Notes: generated by a model from the letters alone, not told the origin. A stretch of 26,591 nt of DNA from Pelagophyceae sp. CCMP2097 (GCA_026770575.1 MU657370.1:43393-69983); one strand, 5' to 3'. Positions 1 through 9,785 are shown, counted from the stretch's first letter. Program-made: numbers and translations.

Positions 1-405
1 AGGAGGCCGTCCGACATGATGCCGCGCCGCCGGCGAGCCAAGTTACTTTTTTACTGTGGTGGTACCGTGACAATTTGAAGGCATTCCGAGTAAGTGCCAG
101 TGCCATTCCAGCCGGTGCCGCCCAGAGTACCAGCTAGGAAAAGCCCTAGCCAGCACGAGAGCTAGCTCGATACCAACTCAAGAGCCAGCAAAGAAATCAG
201 CTCTGTACAAAAGAGAATCGGCTTTGAAACCAGTCTTTGCTGGCTTGTGAAATTGCCGAGCTCGTTGAAAAGCCATTTTATTTACCAGCTCCAAAGCCAG
301 CTTAGGAAAAAGACGGGCAAATTTCCAAAGCTGGCTTCGGAGCTGGCTTCAGAGCTGGCAAGCGAGGTGGCATCGCAAAAAAACAGCTTTTTTAAGTTAT
401 AGACG
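1..405. repeat. Gene-free flank with clustered AGCCAGC/GCTGGCT motifs
   Basis: I see no gene here. From about 145 to 362 the motif AGCCAGC and its complement GCTGGCT recur at least eight times in both orientations, with AT-rich spacers. Because both orientations occur, parts can fold: AAAGCCAGCTT near 293-303 faces AAGCTGGCTTC near 337-347. Spacing is irregular and spacers differ, so this is not a CRISPR-like array. It could be the decayed end of a transposon. Function unknown. Confidence 0.45.
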
Positions 406-469
406 CACGGAGGACCCGACTTCGAGCGAAGGATACAGACAAATCCCATTGCAATGCCCACGTAAATAA
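406..469 (+). repeat. Inverted copy of the tail of the 20051-20498 element
   Basis: This stretch matches the reverse complement of 20445-20498 almost base for base, apart from an 8-base insertion near 420-427 and about one substitution. Shared landmarks are GAGGACCCGA, then GAAGGATACAG, then CAAATCCCATTGCAATGCCC and CGTAAATAA. The two copies are in opposite orientations about 20 kb apart. Only the tail half of the element is recognisable here, so this is a truncated dispersed repeat copy. Confidence 0.8.
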
Positions 470-487
470 TTAAAAATTATTTAACTA

Positions 488-646
488 GGAAGTGCCTGCC
501 CCTTTTTGATTCTGGACCAATTTGATTCAGGTTTGGCCAATCAGGGGTCTTATAATGTGAATTTAACCAATCACGGCCCCTCCAAAAAGGAGAATCAAAT
601 TGGGAAATCCCCAAAGAAGGCGAATCAAATAAGGGCAGGCACTTCC
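488..646. mobile_element. 159-bp MITE with 25-bp terminal inverted repeats and TA target duplication
   Basis: The left end GGAAGTGCCTGCCCC... (488-512) and the right end 622-646 are inverted repeats matching at about 23 of 25 positions. TA lies immediately outside both ends (486-487 and 647-648), which is the target duplication expected of Tc1/mariner/pogo elements. There is no coding capacity. The start GGAAGT, the CCCC block and subterminal TTGATTC/GGATTC motifs resemble the ends of the pogo-like transposon at 5513-9468, so it is probably a non-autonomous relative mobilised by that family (inference). Confidence 0.8.
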
Positions 647-856
647 TAATCGCCGAACCTTCAGAGAGCGCAGCCGGCGATGCGGCATTACACACCTTGT
701 CGGACGTTTCGCTGAAATGGTTGCATTTTCGCGAATCGTCGAATCATCGCGCGTTTTTGCGAAGCATCGCCTGTTTCGCGATGCATCGAACGTGCGAATC
801 GCAACGTCGACACACGCGGCGTGTTCTAGGTTGACAACCAGCCGGCGCGCGCTAGG

Positions 857-2874
857 TTGATAACCGCTTTTTTTGCCACGGCGACGCGAGGCGCCGCGTC
901 TGCGGCGTCCGCTGCGGCGGCCGCGGCTGCAGCCGCGCCGGCCAGCACCGTTCAAGCGGCGGGGGCGACGGCGCGGGCGACTACCGGGGCCGACGTGCCC
1001 GTCGGCGCTGCGGGCGCCGCAGCGACCGGCGACGCGCCCATCAGCGCCTCGCGCTCGGCCCTCACACCGGCGGCGGCTAATTCGCTCGCCAACCGACTCG
1101 CAGTGGCGGCGCCGCGCGCGGCGAACGGCGGCATCCTCGCTCTGCAGGACGCGGGTGGTGCGGACACGGGGGCCGCGGCGCCGCGGGCGTTTTTCCTTCG
1201 ACGCGTCACCGTCAACTTACTCGAGGTGACGTCTACGGCATACGATGCCGCGCTCGCGGGCCCCAGGGTCCTCACCTTCGACAGCAACGATTGCGACGTC
1301 ATCGAGGCCTCCCACGGGCGGCCAATCTTTTACCTTCTCGGCGTGCGCAAGCTGTTTTTCGGCTGCGCGCCAATCTCGGCGGGCGCATTTAACGACGCGG
1401 GCAAGGTGACGTGCAGGCTCTTGACCGGCGAGTTCGCCGAGGCGGCGCGGAACGTGCGGTGCGCCGAAAACCCCCAATCGATCATCGACTTCTTGGTGGC
1501 CTTACCAGACCCCGAAGTCCAGATCGCGTACACCGAGGCCATCACGGCCCAGGATCCGCTTCCCCAGGGCTCGGTGGACATGCTCGCGCAGAACATTGGC
1601 ATTATTACGCTATCCCGCTTGATTTCGGCGGAGAACTTTGGCTCGGTGGACTCGGCCGGCAAGCTCGCCGCGCGCGTTTATGCCATGCTTAGAATTCCTC
1701 GGATCATGTTCGCACCGCCGGCGCTTCCGCCGGCGCCGACAACTCCGATTGAGGCGCCGCTGGTTTTGCAGGCAGCGGCGCCCTCGTCCCTCGCGCCGGG
1801 CTCGCGCGAACTCGCGCCTGTTCTACCGTTGGCGCCGGCTTTTTCTAAGGGCTGCGAGGCGCCGCGCCCCGACGCTTCCGCGCAATTACAGTCGCGCCGC
1901 ACGACCACAGCGACGGGCGGCAGCGAGTTAGCGGAGGTTTTGTTCAACACGCGGTCGGTCACCGATTTTACTCACGGGATGAAGAAATCAATTCAGGAAA
2001 ACTGGGATTCCATCGGCAGGGTCGGCGCGCTGGCGCCTGAGCTCCAAATCACCGTGACTAAGGCCCTTTCCAAGAATAGCGACGCGGTTCCCTGCCTCGT
2101 CTATGACCTCTTGGCGCCGGCCTTTGCCGACGCGCGATTGGTGCGCCCGGATATTACCAAGCCGAAATTTTGCAAAATCTTTGACCTCTCGATTTGCGAG
2201 GGGGACTTAAAGGAGAGCGTGGGCCTCGCCCCGGGGTAGGACTGGGCGGCTTACCACATTATTGCGGTCGCAAAACTTCTTGCGATCGTCGAGACGCACA
2301 CGAACATGGGCATTCACTACCGTATTAACGATTTGGCCACCTTCTTCTTAACCGTGGCGGGTGCCAGCGCCGGCACCCCAAACCGGCAGTTTACAGGGGC
2401 CGCTTTTGTCAAAGGAAGTCGCGGCGCACGTCTCCCTGTGCGCGGCGATGCCCGCGCGCGGCTCGTACATCGTGCGCGGCGACGGGCGGCCGTCGGCGGG
2501 GGCCGCGGCTGCTTTCACGAGCCAAATCGCGTCGGCGGCCTTCGCGACGAAGGCCGTGAACGACGCCTTGCGGGCCGCGGCGCACGACACTGCTTACGTC
2601 GCGCGGGATTTAGGCGCCGACGGCGGCAAGCGCGCCGGCAAGGCCGGCGGTTACGGCGGCGAGCGCGACAAGCGCAGCAAAAAGCGACGGGCCGCGGGCG
2701 ACGATTGGGGGCAAAGTGCCCGACGGCGCCTGCTCTTTCTGGTTTAAAGGTGACCAGTGCAAGTTTTCCGCCGACAGCTGCACCAAGCAGCACGCCATGC
2801 CGCTCTGCACTGACTTTCAGAAGGGCCTTTGCGACCGGACCGTCTGCAGGTTCCGCCACGAGACGGTCCCGTAG
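857..2874 (+). pseudogene. Decayed Ala-rich protein with two C-terminal CCCH zinc fingers (possibly gag-like)
   Basis: An open frame of about 460 codons runs to a TAG at 2237-2239. The same frame then continues in protein-like sequence (WAAYHIIAVAKLL...) to about 2360. Coding sense moves to a second frame up to about 2700 and a third to the TAG at 2872-2874. The last shift falls in a five-G run near 2706. The C-terminus has two CCCH-type fingers: C-x8-C-x6-C-x3-H and C-x7-C-x4-C-x3-H. The N-terminus is alanine-rich low complexity with no ATG, so the true start is unknown; 857 is a TTG just after a stop. The fingers suggest RNA or single-strand nucleic acid binding. A retroelement gag-like origin is possible, but no reverse transcriptase is nearby. 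Unrecognised introns are an alternative to some of the breaks. Confidence 0.55.
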
Positions 2875-3339
2875 ACAGTGACGCTCGCTCGAAGCGCGCT
2901 CGGCGCATATCCATGCAAGCGCGCCGGCGCAGCCGACTTCCGCGCAAGCGTGCCGGCGCGGCCGACTCCATCTTGAGGCACATGCGCGGCGGCACGGCGA
3001 CGAGACCCGGGCTTCAGCCACGACTTTAAGTTCCAGCGCCCGGATCTAAGGCAAATCTTTTGGAGCCCGCCATACCTTCGCCGAGCGAGCATCGCCCGAG
3101 TGCATCTCAGAGGGGGACGGCGGGGCGCAAGCAATCGCAATCGCAATCGCAAATCGCAAATCGCAATCGCAATCGCAAAACGCAAAACGCAAAACGCAAA
3201 ACGCAAACGCAATCGCAATACTATTTCCAACGCGCGGGGCATGAGCTGCCCGCACCTGGGGCGCTCGCGTGAAAAGTCTTGAAGACGGCAACAAGCAAAT
3301 CCGTATGATAGGTACCTGCGACAGGAGCCCGCTGCGTCA
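2875..3339. repeat. Intergenic stretch with a CGCAAT/CGCAAA microsatellite (3131-3219)
   Basis: No gene is recognised. From 3131 to 3219 the DNA is an uninterrupted mix of 5-, 6- and 7-base units built on CGCAA (CGCAAT, CGCAAAT, CGCAAAA). Open frames across it on both strands simply translate the repeat and are not credible genes. Confidence 0.75.
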
Positions 3340-3684
3340 TTGACTACGCAACCGCGGAGGCGGTCCTCCAGCGCGAGGGACGGAAACCAACATTCCACCG
3401 CAAGTTCTGGGGGAAATCATCTTTTCCAAAGCGATTCCAAGAATCTTTCCGATTGCGGAGAGACTCGGGAAGAACGCGAGTACGCGGCCCTCCGACGATC
3501 ACCCGATCCAAAAAAATCGAGGACGCCACATAAACCAATGCTGCTTAAGAAACGCATCTCCAGACACCTTCTCTATTCCGGTGTGACCCGGGGAGAACGT
3601 GAGTACGCGGACCCCCGACGAGCATCCAAACCGGAAGATCGAGGGCGCTCGGCTGTCAAGCCACTTCCCGCTCCCTCATTCTAA
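3340..3684 (+). CDS. Hypothetical 114-codon frame with a 41-codon internal repeat
   Basis: I do not recognise this frame, and it starts with a non-ATG triplet. Its reason for listing is an internal duplication: the DNA around 3460-3528 recurs at 3583-3651, exactly 123 bases (41 codons) later and in the same frame. Both copies translate to a charged motif of the form TR-x-EREYA-xx-RR. Preservation of frame between diverged copies mildly supports coding. It is rich in Arg, Lys, Ser and Pro, with no domain or membrane segment visible. It could equally be a non-coding tandem duplication. Confidence 0.25.
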   Translation: MTTQPRRRSSSARDGNQHSTASSGGNHLFQSDSKNLSDCGETREEREYAALRRSPDPKKSRTPHKPMLLKKRISRHLLYSGVTRGEREYADPRRASKPEDRGRSAVKPLPAPSF

Positions 3685-3822
3685 GGGGCGTGGGAAGGCT
3701 GGTTTGGCAAGAGGCTATTGCCGCCGAGTGAAGTGCAGTTGGGTAGCTTGAGGGCGAAGGATCGCTTCGGCAGTTGGGGGCGGCGCTCCAGCGCTGTTCC
3801 TCCCTCAAGCCCATAATCCACC

Positions 3823-3897
3823 CGCCAACGGACCGCATAGTCCAACGGACGGACCCGCTACGCATCTCCGTCCGTTGACTTCCGCGGTCCGTTGGCG
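3823..3897. repeat. Nested palindrome, cruciform-forming
   Basis: Two perfect inverted pairs are nested. The outer arms are CGCCAACGGACCGC (3823-3836) and GCGGTCCGTTGGCG (3884-3897). The inner arms are TCCAACGGACGGA (3841-3853) and TCCGTCCGTTGA (3867-3878). All arms share the core CAACGGAC, so the structure looks like a duplicated short motif arranged head to head. No gene overlaps it convincingly. Confidence 0.8.
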
Positions 3898-4157
3898 CGG
3901 CCTTTCTTCACTCTGAGTGGACAGCACCCGCTGGGTTTTATAAGCGAAGCAAGCTTTCTTGCAACGCCGCCCCGAGCTTTTACTGAGGGATCTTCGCTTC
4001 GCTTGTTCGCCTTGCAATTTATCGCCAACTTTGCGTCGCAGTGTATGAGCGCGTGCGTTCTTGCCGCCCCCTCCAGTCGCCTCGGGGACCAGCGCGCGAA
4101 GAAGGAACTTCCCAAACCGCGAAAAATCAAAAACCACTAAAGGAAGCAAGGAAAGGT

Positions 4158-4218
4158 CGCACAACTTGGACAGTCGCGATCGGGCGCAGTGCCCCATCAC
4201 GATTGTCCAAGTTGTGCG
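4158..4218. repeat. Inverted repeat with 15-bp perfect arms
   Basis: CGCACAACTTGGACA (4158-4172) is the exact reverse complement of 4204-4218, with a 31-base GC-rich loop. It could be a hairpin or a small transposon remnant. Nothing nearby decides its role. Confidence 0.75.
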
Positions 4219-5215
4219 AACTGTCCTTAGCACCTTTCTCGACATTTAATACAGGGTGAATGTGAGAGTTAGATAATGGCCAAACCCGTTGCCTTTTGGT
4301 TCTTAAAATTCAAGCGAATCGACAGTGCCTGCCGCCTTTGCCTTCTTTAAATATAAGATAATCGGCCTTGGGGACTGTCTTCAGCCGTCCTTGGGCAGCA
4401 AATATGGCAATGCAGTTGCCCGTCTTGTCTAAGTAGTGCACCTTGGGGCCGTCCCGAGCTGCTGCGTCGCGAGGAGCGTCGCCTCGAGGTCGCACCCGAC
4501 GGCCATCGTCTCAGCGTGAACGAGCCGCTGACGGTGAAGTTCTTGAGCGCGCAAATTTGCAATCGCTTGCGTGTCCGCGCGATGCCCGGAGCGCGATCAT
4601 CTGCGCGCCGTCAGCGCCGCGGTGTGCCGTGGAGACGCAAAACCCCGTCGCCGTCGCTGCGACGGTGAGCCCCAGGTACCTCCGGGGTCCCAAGAAGGGT
4701 CCCCAAAAAAGGGCCCGAGAAGGGTCCCCAACAAAATGATTCATACCGTACTCACGCTCTTTCGCACGTGGCCGTCGACTGGAAATTCTAGTTGCGAACT
4801 TTGCATGGTCCAACACCGCTAGTCAAGCGCCGGGCGTCGGCCGACACGCGTGCTTACAGGGTTCGCGGGCGGGGTCAGGGAGGTTGCTCGACTGTTGGGT
4901 CAATGCTGGCCATAGGAAGATGCCCGACGGCGCGCGCCGCTCCTCACGAGCGATCCCCGCAGCCGAACAGACCCATAAACGGCAAGAGGCGCGGCGCGGG
5001 CGCCGTCATCCTAGACGCCACGCCCACCTCGCGGTCGTGCCTCGTGGTCGAATGCAGTCGCATCATCCGCACCAGGGCAATTCCAGAGGATGGCGCGGCG
5101 TGTGCCCTCGCTCCCGACGTCACGGGAGCGCCGCGTGTGCGCGCCAACGCCAACGCCGACCGCCTATTTGATTTTGGGACTTGGACGCCCTTCAAAAAAT
5201 ATACACTTTTTTAAA
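4219..5215. other. Stretch without a recognisable gene
   Basis: No family is recognised. The most protein-like stretch is on the plus strand, from about 4444 to 4665 (containing PLTVKFLSAQICNRL), with no start codon. An overlapping minus-strand frame at 4310-4495 (KVHYLDKTGNCIAIF) is about as plausible, so I cannot choose. At 4678-4732 GGTCCC-type motifs recur (GGGTCCCAAGAAGGGTCCCC). This is probably old, degraded transposon sequence. Confidence 0.35.
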
Positions 5216-5439
5216 CCTTTTCAAAATGACAAACGATTTCGGCTTCGCCTCATCATGATTGTCAAGATGACAAACGATTTCGGCTTCGCCTCATCATGAT
5301 TGTCATTTTGAAAAGGTTTCGCCTCATCATGTTTGTTATTTTAAAAATGTTTTTAAATAGTGTGCTTCAGCATTTTCAGAAAATTCAAAATGGCAAACGA
5401 CATCGGCTCCGCCTCATCATGTTTGTCATTTTGAAAAGG
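5216..5439. mobile_element. Small element with perfect 19-bp inverted ends and 41-bp internal repeats
   Basis: The ends CCTTTTCAAAATGACAAAC (5216-5234) and 5421-5439 are exact reverse complements. Inside, a 41-bp unit (ATGACAAACGATTTCGGC... to ...ATTGTCAAG) is tandemly repeated at 5226-5266 and 5267-5307, with partial or diverged copies at about 5316-5345 and 5391-5431. The inverted end motif also recurs internally near 5300-5318. There is no coding capacity. It lies directly left of the pogo-like transposon. A MITE or satellite seed is the likeliest reading. Confidence 0.65.
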
Positions 5440-5512
5440 TAAAGAAAAAATACCCTTCGGCGTTTTTTTTTTATTTATAAAAAATAAATAAATTTTCCAG
5501 ATAAAAAGATTG

Positions 5513-5532
5513 GGAAGTTGTTGCCCCAATTG
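5513..5532 (+). repeat. Left terminal inverted repeat of the pogo-like element
   Basis: GGAAGTTGTTGCCCCAATTG; an exact inverted match to 9449-9468. Confidence 0.9.
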
Positions 5533-5829
5533 CTTGCTTAATATCCACCCTGGGTGGGGCTGTCCCAATTGGATTCTGGATCGTCGGAAGGTCCCCTATT
5601 GGATTCTCGAATTTTTCGGGGGAAGCAATTAGAGCACTTTCATTGGCCTGTTTGACTTGGGAACTTCCACCGAATGACGCGAGGCAAGCGAGGGCGCGGT
5701 GGGGCCACGCATGCGCGTCGGCCCGGTGCGACGGTGCGCGGAGGGGGGGTTCGCTCCGAGGTTGGCCGCCCTCGACAGCCGCGGATTACGGCCCGCGCAG
5801 GATCTTGGGAGGTGCCAAGGTGAAGCGCT

Positions 5830-8800
5830 TTAGTAGGACGCGCCGTAGGCGTCATCGTCGTCGTCGCTCATGTCCGGGTCGCTCATAATCCCGCCGTCGT
5901 CCTCCTGTGCTCGGAGCATAGCCTTGTGCTCGGACATCAAGACGCCTTCGTCGAAAGCGCCCGCCGCCCAGGCGGCGATGCCGCTGGGCTTGGTGGCGTT
6001 GCTCCATGGCACCGGCACGGCCACGCCGCGCCACTCCAGCAGCGCCTTGACCTTCGGGAGGGTCAGGGCCGCGATGTCGTAGCCTTCCTCAATCAAGTCG
6101 CCCAGCACGGCACACAAGTCGATGGCCTTCTTGTCGCCGCGCGCAGTGGCCTTCTTGGCGCGCTTCGACGCCTTCTCTGCGAGCTCCGCGGCGTCGGCCT
6201 GCTCTTGTGCGAACAGCTCCGCCATGATCGCTGTGGCGTCTCCGCCGAGCGACGTGTTGGGGCAGCCGCGCCTCGCGCGCTTTGAGCGTCCCGCCGTAGA
6301 GGCGGCGCGCAGCTGCTCGCCGGACTCCTCCAGCGGCCGGCGAATGGCCTCGAAGACGACTTTGCGCACCACCAAGGCCCGCGACGCCGGGACGAGCGCG
6401 ACCGTGTGCTCGCCGATCTCGACGGTGCGCGGCGTGACGAGCGCGACCCGGAGGACCTCGAGCTGCGCCTCCGAGATGCCCATCGAAGCCGCGAGCTCTC
6501 GCTGCTCTCCGAGCACGAGAGCCTCGGCCTCGCGTCGGAGGTCGCTCTCCAGCGCCTCGCGGACTCGAATCTTGACGCGCTTGTGGGAGCGGCGAGCCAT
6601 CTTCGCCGACTCGAGCGCCGCGTCGCGCACGACCTCGGCCGCCCCGATGACGGCGAAGCGCTTGCCGACGCCGGCGAGCACGTCCGCAAGCGACAGCGCG
6701 GCGAGCTTGTACGCGTCGTCGTCGTAGAAGAGCGTGAACGTGTCCGCACGTCGTACCATCGTCGCGCGCGCGGCGCCGCCGCGCTGGTCGGCGGCGATGA
6801 GGCCCGTGCAGTCTCCGTCGGCCAGCGTCGGCGTGGCGTCGGTGACCTTGAACGAGGCCCCTGTCGCCGCCGACTGCAGTTTGCCGCACGCCAGCGAGGC
6901 GAGCAGCGTCGCGGACTCCGAGTCGCCGGAGCCGCCTCGGCGCGTCGGCGGCGCGCACTTGAACGCGGCGGCCTCCTGCGCGTTGATAGGGCTCGGCTCC
7001 CTCGAAGAGCCGGGCGCCTCCTGCCACCGCCGCAACGCACCTTTAACGAGACGAACAGCGGCGACGCCGGTCTCCTCGTCAGCGCTTTGCGTCGCGGTCA
7101 GCACCAGCGTCTCGTCGAGGTCCAGCACGATGAGGTCCGCGGCGGTGACGTCGAACACGATCTCGGCAGGCGCCGGCAGCGCCGGCCGTTCCGCGCAGCC
7201 GGCGCCGGCGGGCCCACGCGCCGGGCCGAGGCTGCCAGATCCGAGGCCGTTGATGGCATCTTCTCAGTAAAGGGAGTGCCGGTTGTATGGCTCCAGGCCG
7301 ACGTTGGCCCAGCCACTCTTCACGGCGTTCGTCCCAGTCGCGCGCAGCATCGCCGCCTGCTCCGCACGGAAGCCAATCTGCGCCTTGACAAAGATCTCGT
7401 TGAAGTCGCCGCGGTCCATGACGCTGAGCAGGTGCGCCGAGAAGCCGTCGTGGCCGCCGCGCCAGGCGCGGCAGGTCCTGGAAAAGTACGCCTTGAACGC
7501 GGCGTTCTGGCCCGCGTCGTTCGGCTGCGACCAGATCGTCGTGTGCGACGGCACGCAGATGACGATGGCGTTGTGCGCGACGAGGTACGCGAGCCCAGCG
7601 TACGTCCAGCGGCTCGCGTGGCCGTCGACGTAGAGGAAGACTGCCTCGCCGCCCTTGCCCAGCCCCACGGGGAGGTTGCGCACGAAGTGCTCGCACCAGC
7701 GCGGGAAGAGCAGGCGAGTCATGGAGCCGTTGGTCGTCACACGGACCTGCGCGTTGACATTTGACGTTTCCCCTCGGAAACACGCAACGACGGCCTGGGC
7801 CCGGGGTCCCCGTAAGAAATCACGTCGATGCCCTCCGCGTTGAACCAGCCGTTCGTGAAGAACGGCGACGCGCGCTCCTCGTCGGTCATGGCCGGCCGGG
7901 CGATGTGCTTCATCAGAAATGCGCGCATGCACGGCGCATCGACGCCGGGGCAGCTCATGACGACCATGCTCGCTAACGAAGTGCCGTTGGCGCACGTCGT
8001 GGCGACGTCGGTCATGTGGAACACCGCCTTGTCGCCGTCGCCGCGCTCGAAGTAGCGCGCCTACTTCACAGCCTTGGGTCCGATGTTGGACGACGCGCGG
8101 CCAGTGCTCTTCCGCGCGTTCTTGTCGCCAACCACATTCTTTCGCCCCGCGGTCGAGTCGTGCGCCGCCTCGTCCATGTTGAACTTGTTCTTCGCGGGCA
8201 CCTAGTGTACAGCCGCCATCGTCGTCTCAAATGCGACTTTCACAAAAGACGACGACGGGACTCACTTCCTCCGGCTTAGCCCAGGTCGTCTGGCCGCTCT
8301 GGAAGGCGCGAGCCACAACATGGTCGTTCAGGTCGTACCGCGCCTTGCGGACCTCCTCGGTCGCCTGCTTCGCACGTTTCGAATCGATGACCGAGGTCTT
8401 GCTTGTACTTTCCGAGGCCGTAATCCACGAGGAACTTCTCCACGAAGCGCCGAGAGCACACGACGGGCCGACCGGTGTACGAGTCCGTGTCCCGGCCCAT
8501 GGCTCGGAGCGTCTCCAGGAAGGTCGCCGATAGCATATCCACGTCCAACGGGAAGCCCATGGAGGCCCACAGCCTGATCATCTCGGCGAAGATATCCTTT
8601 TCGTCCTTGGTGAGGAACTCGCGCGCGAGGATGTTGGGGCAGCCGACGGGCGACCACTCGATGGCCTCAATCTACGCGAGCGTGTCCGCGAGCGGGCCCT
8701 TCACGAGCTTCTTGGCCATGGTGTTGACGGCGCCCTTCGAGATGCCGAACTTGGCGCCGGCGTCCTTCTGCGAGATGGGCTTCGCGACCATGACTTGCTC

Positions 8801-9019
8801 CGTCGCCCAGAGGGCCAGCGTGCTGCGGAGCTTCTCGATCGGCTGCGGCGGCGCGCGTGGGCCTCGGGGGCCCGCGTTCTGCTTGCGCTTGTCGCCTCCC
8901 ATGTTCGTGATGTCGCCGAGCACGTGGCGATCGGCCGCGTCGAGGCGCCGCGACGTTGCGCCGGGGCGCGCGGCGACCTTCATGGCGGCGCCGTGCACCG
9001 TCGTCGCATGGGATGACAT
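5830..9019 (-). pseudogene. DDE (pogo/Tigger-type) transposase with long C-terminal extension, broken
   Basis: It catalyses cut-and-paste transposition in the nucleus. Reading leftwards from the ATG at 9019: an HTH-like segment (AGAKFGISKGAV, about 8720-8760), then a linker ending in NMDEAA (first catalytic Asp at 8172-8174), then YVDGHAS (second Asp, 7624-7626), then SQPND (third, 7516-7518). The last two are 35 residues apart, as in DD35D enzymes. After LEPYNRHSLY a TGA (7264-7266) is followed in the same frame by about 470 codons with a SAP-like helix pair (LTLPKVKALLEWRG, about 6026-6070) and an acidic tail, ending at TAA 5830-5832. Damage: in-frame TAG at 8672-8674 and 8061-8063, frameshifts near 8410 (AAGCAAG duplication) and 7795 (G/C runs). 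A clean GTGAGT...TAG intron of 64 nt sits at 8202-8265. The LDLDET near the C-part is not a phosphatase. Confidence 0.75.
8202..8265 (-). other. 64-nt intron inside the transposase gene
   Basis: It reads GTGAGT...CACTAG on the minus strand. Removing it joins the upstream frame (ending TTWAKPEE) in phase 0 to VPAKNKFNMDE, so the in-frame TAG at 8202-8204 is a 3' splice site and not a nonsense codon. Confidence 0.7.
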
Positions 9020-9448
9020 ATCCGCGCTGAGCAGCAGCAAGTAGAGGATGCTTCGGAGGATGGTCGTCGACGGCATGGAGGATGCACCGGCAGCCGTGTT
9101 GCGTCTGCGACGGGGAGGATGTCGAGCAATGCGCGCTCTGCAAGTCAAGGCACTCACCACAAGCAATACGTCGAGTTGCTGGCGAGCTGGCGTGTCGCTA
9201 GCGATGAGTTCCTGGCGAGTACCTGGCGTGTTGGGCGATAGTATAAAGGAAAGACCGCGCACCATCCTTGGCGCGGCGCTCCCTTCGCGGGGCCCTTTGT
9301 TCCGCTGTAGCCGAAAGAAAGCCGCATGGACAACCCATAACGCCGAATGGATAGACCCCCGATACACTCTCTATGTAAACACATTTCCAAATAATAGATG
9401 CGCACTTTCGCTGACCCAGGGGTCCAGAATCCAATAGGGAGCAGAATC

Positions 9449-9468
9449 CAATTGGGGCAACAACTTCC
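9449..9468 (-). repeat. Right terminal inverted repeat of the pogo-like element
   Basis: Exact reverse complement of 5513-5532, followed by TA at 9469-9470. Confidence 0.9.
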
Positions 9469-9709
9469 TAAATTAATCTTAAAAAATAACGCGAAATTAA
9501 ATAAAGGTTAAATTGAAACTATAAAAAAAAGTTAATTTTCAAGATAAATAAGTTAAATTTCAAGATTTAAAAAGATTGAATTAAATCAAAAAAATAACGC
9601 GAAATTAAAAACTTAAAAAAACTATAAAAAAAGATTTTCAAGATACAAAAGATCGATTAAAATCCCAAAAATAACGTAAAATTAAAAAAAAAGAGAAAGG
9701 GGGTCAGAG
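9469..9709. repeat. AT-rich imperfect tandem repeat
   Basis: Very AT-rich DNA in a GC-rich setting. The phrase AAAATAACGCGAAATTAAA recurs at about 9482 and 9591, and as a diverged third copy (AAAATAACGTAAAATTAAA) near 9667. Between them ACTATAAAAAAA and TTTTCAAGATA are also repeated. No gene is seen. Confidence 0.6.
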
Positions 9710-9731
9710 GGGTCTCCCCTCAGGCTCTTGC

Positions 9732-9785
9732 GCCTCCTCCGAAAATGTAACGGATGGATTGAAAATGGAAAGGTTCGGAGGAGGC
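9732..9785. repeat. Stem-loop with 11-bp arms
   Basis: GCCTCCTCCGA (9732-9742) pairs exactly with TCGGAGGAGGC (9775-9785) across a 32-base loop. It lies upstream of the gene at 9951 and its role is unknown. Confidence 0.6.

Larger units (their letters stand above)
5513..9468 (-). mobile_element. Pogo/Tigger-like DNA transposon, 3,956 bp
   Basis: The element is bounded by perfect 20-bp inverted repeats. Each end also carries inward-facing subterminal copies of a motif close to CC(C/T)AATTGGATTCTGGA. The right flank is TA (9469-9470); the left flank is TG (5511-5512), one base off a TA duplication. It encloses one transposase gene on the minus strand, now broken. The inner DNA is as GC-rich as the host, while short AT-rich tracts flank it on both sides. 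The 159-bp MITE at 488-646 has related ends. Confidence 0.85.

Noticed and set aside
145..362. CRISPR-like array
   Set aside because: Motifs are only 7-10 bases, in both orientations, with irregular spacing, and the setting is eukaryotic.
5830..7158. Separate HAD-type phosphatase gene (LDLDETL motif)
   Set aside because: The frame continues directly from the transposase past one TGA, lies inside the transposon ends, has no other HAD motif and has no natural start codon.
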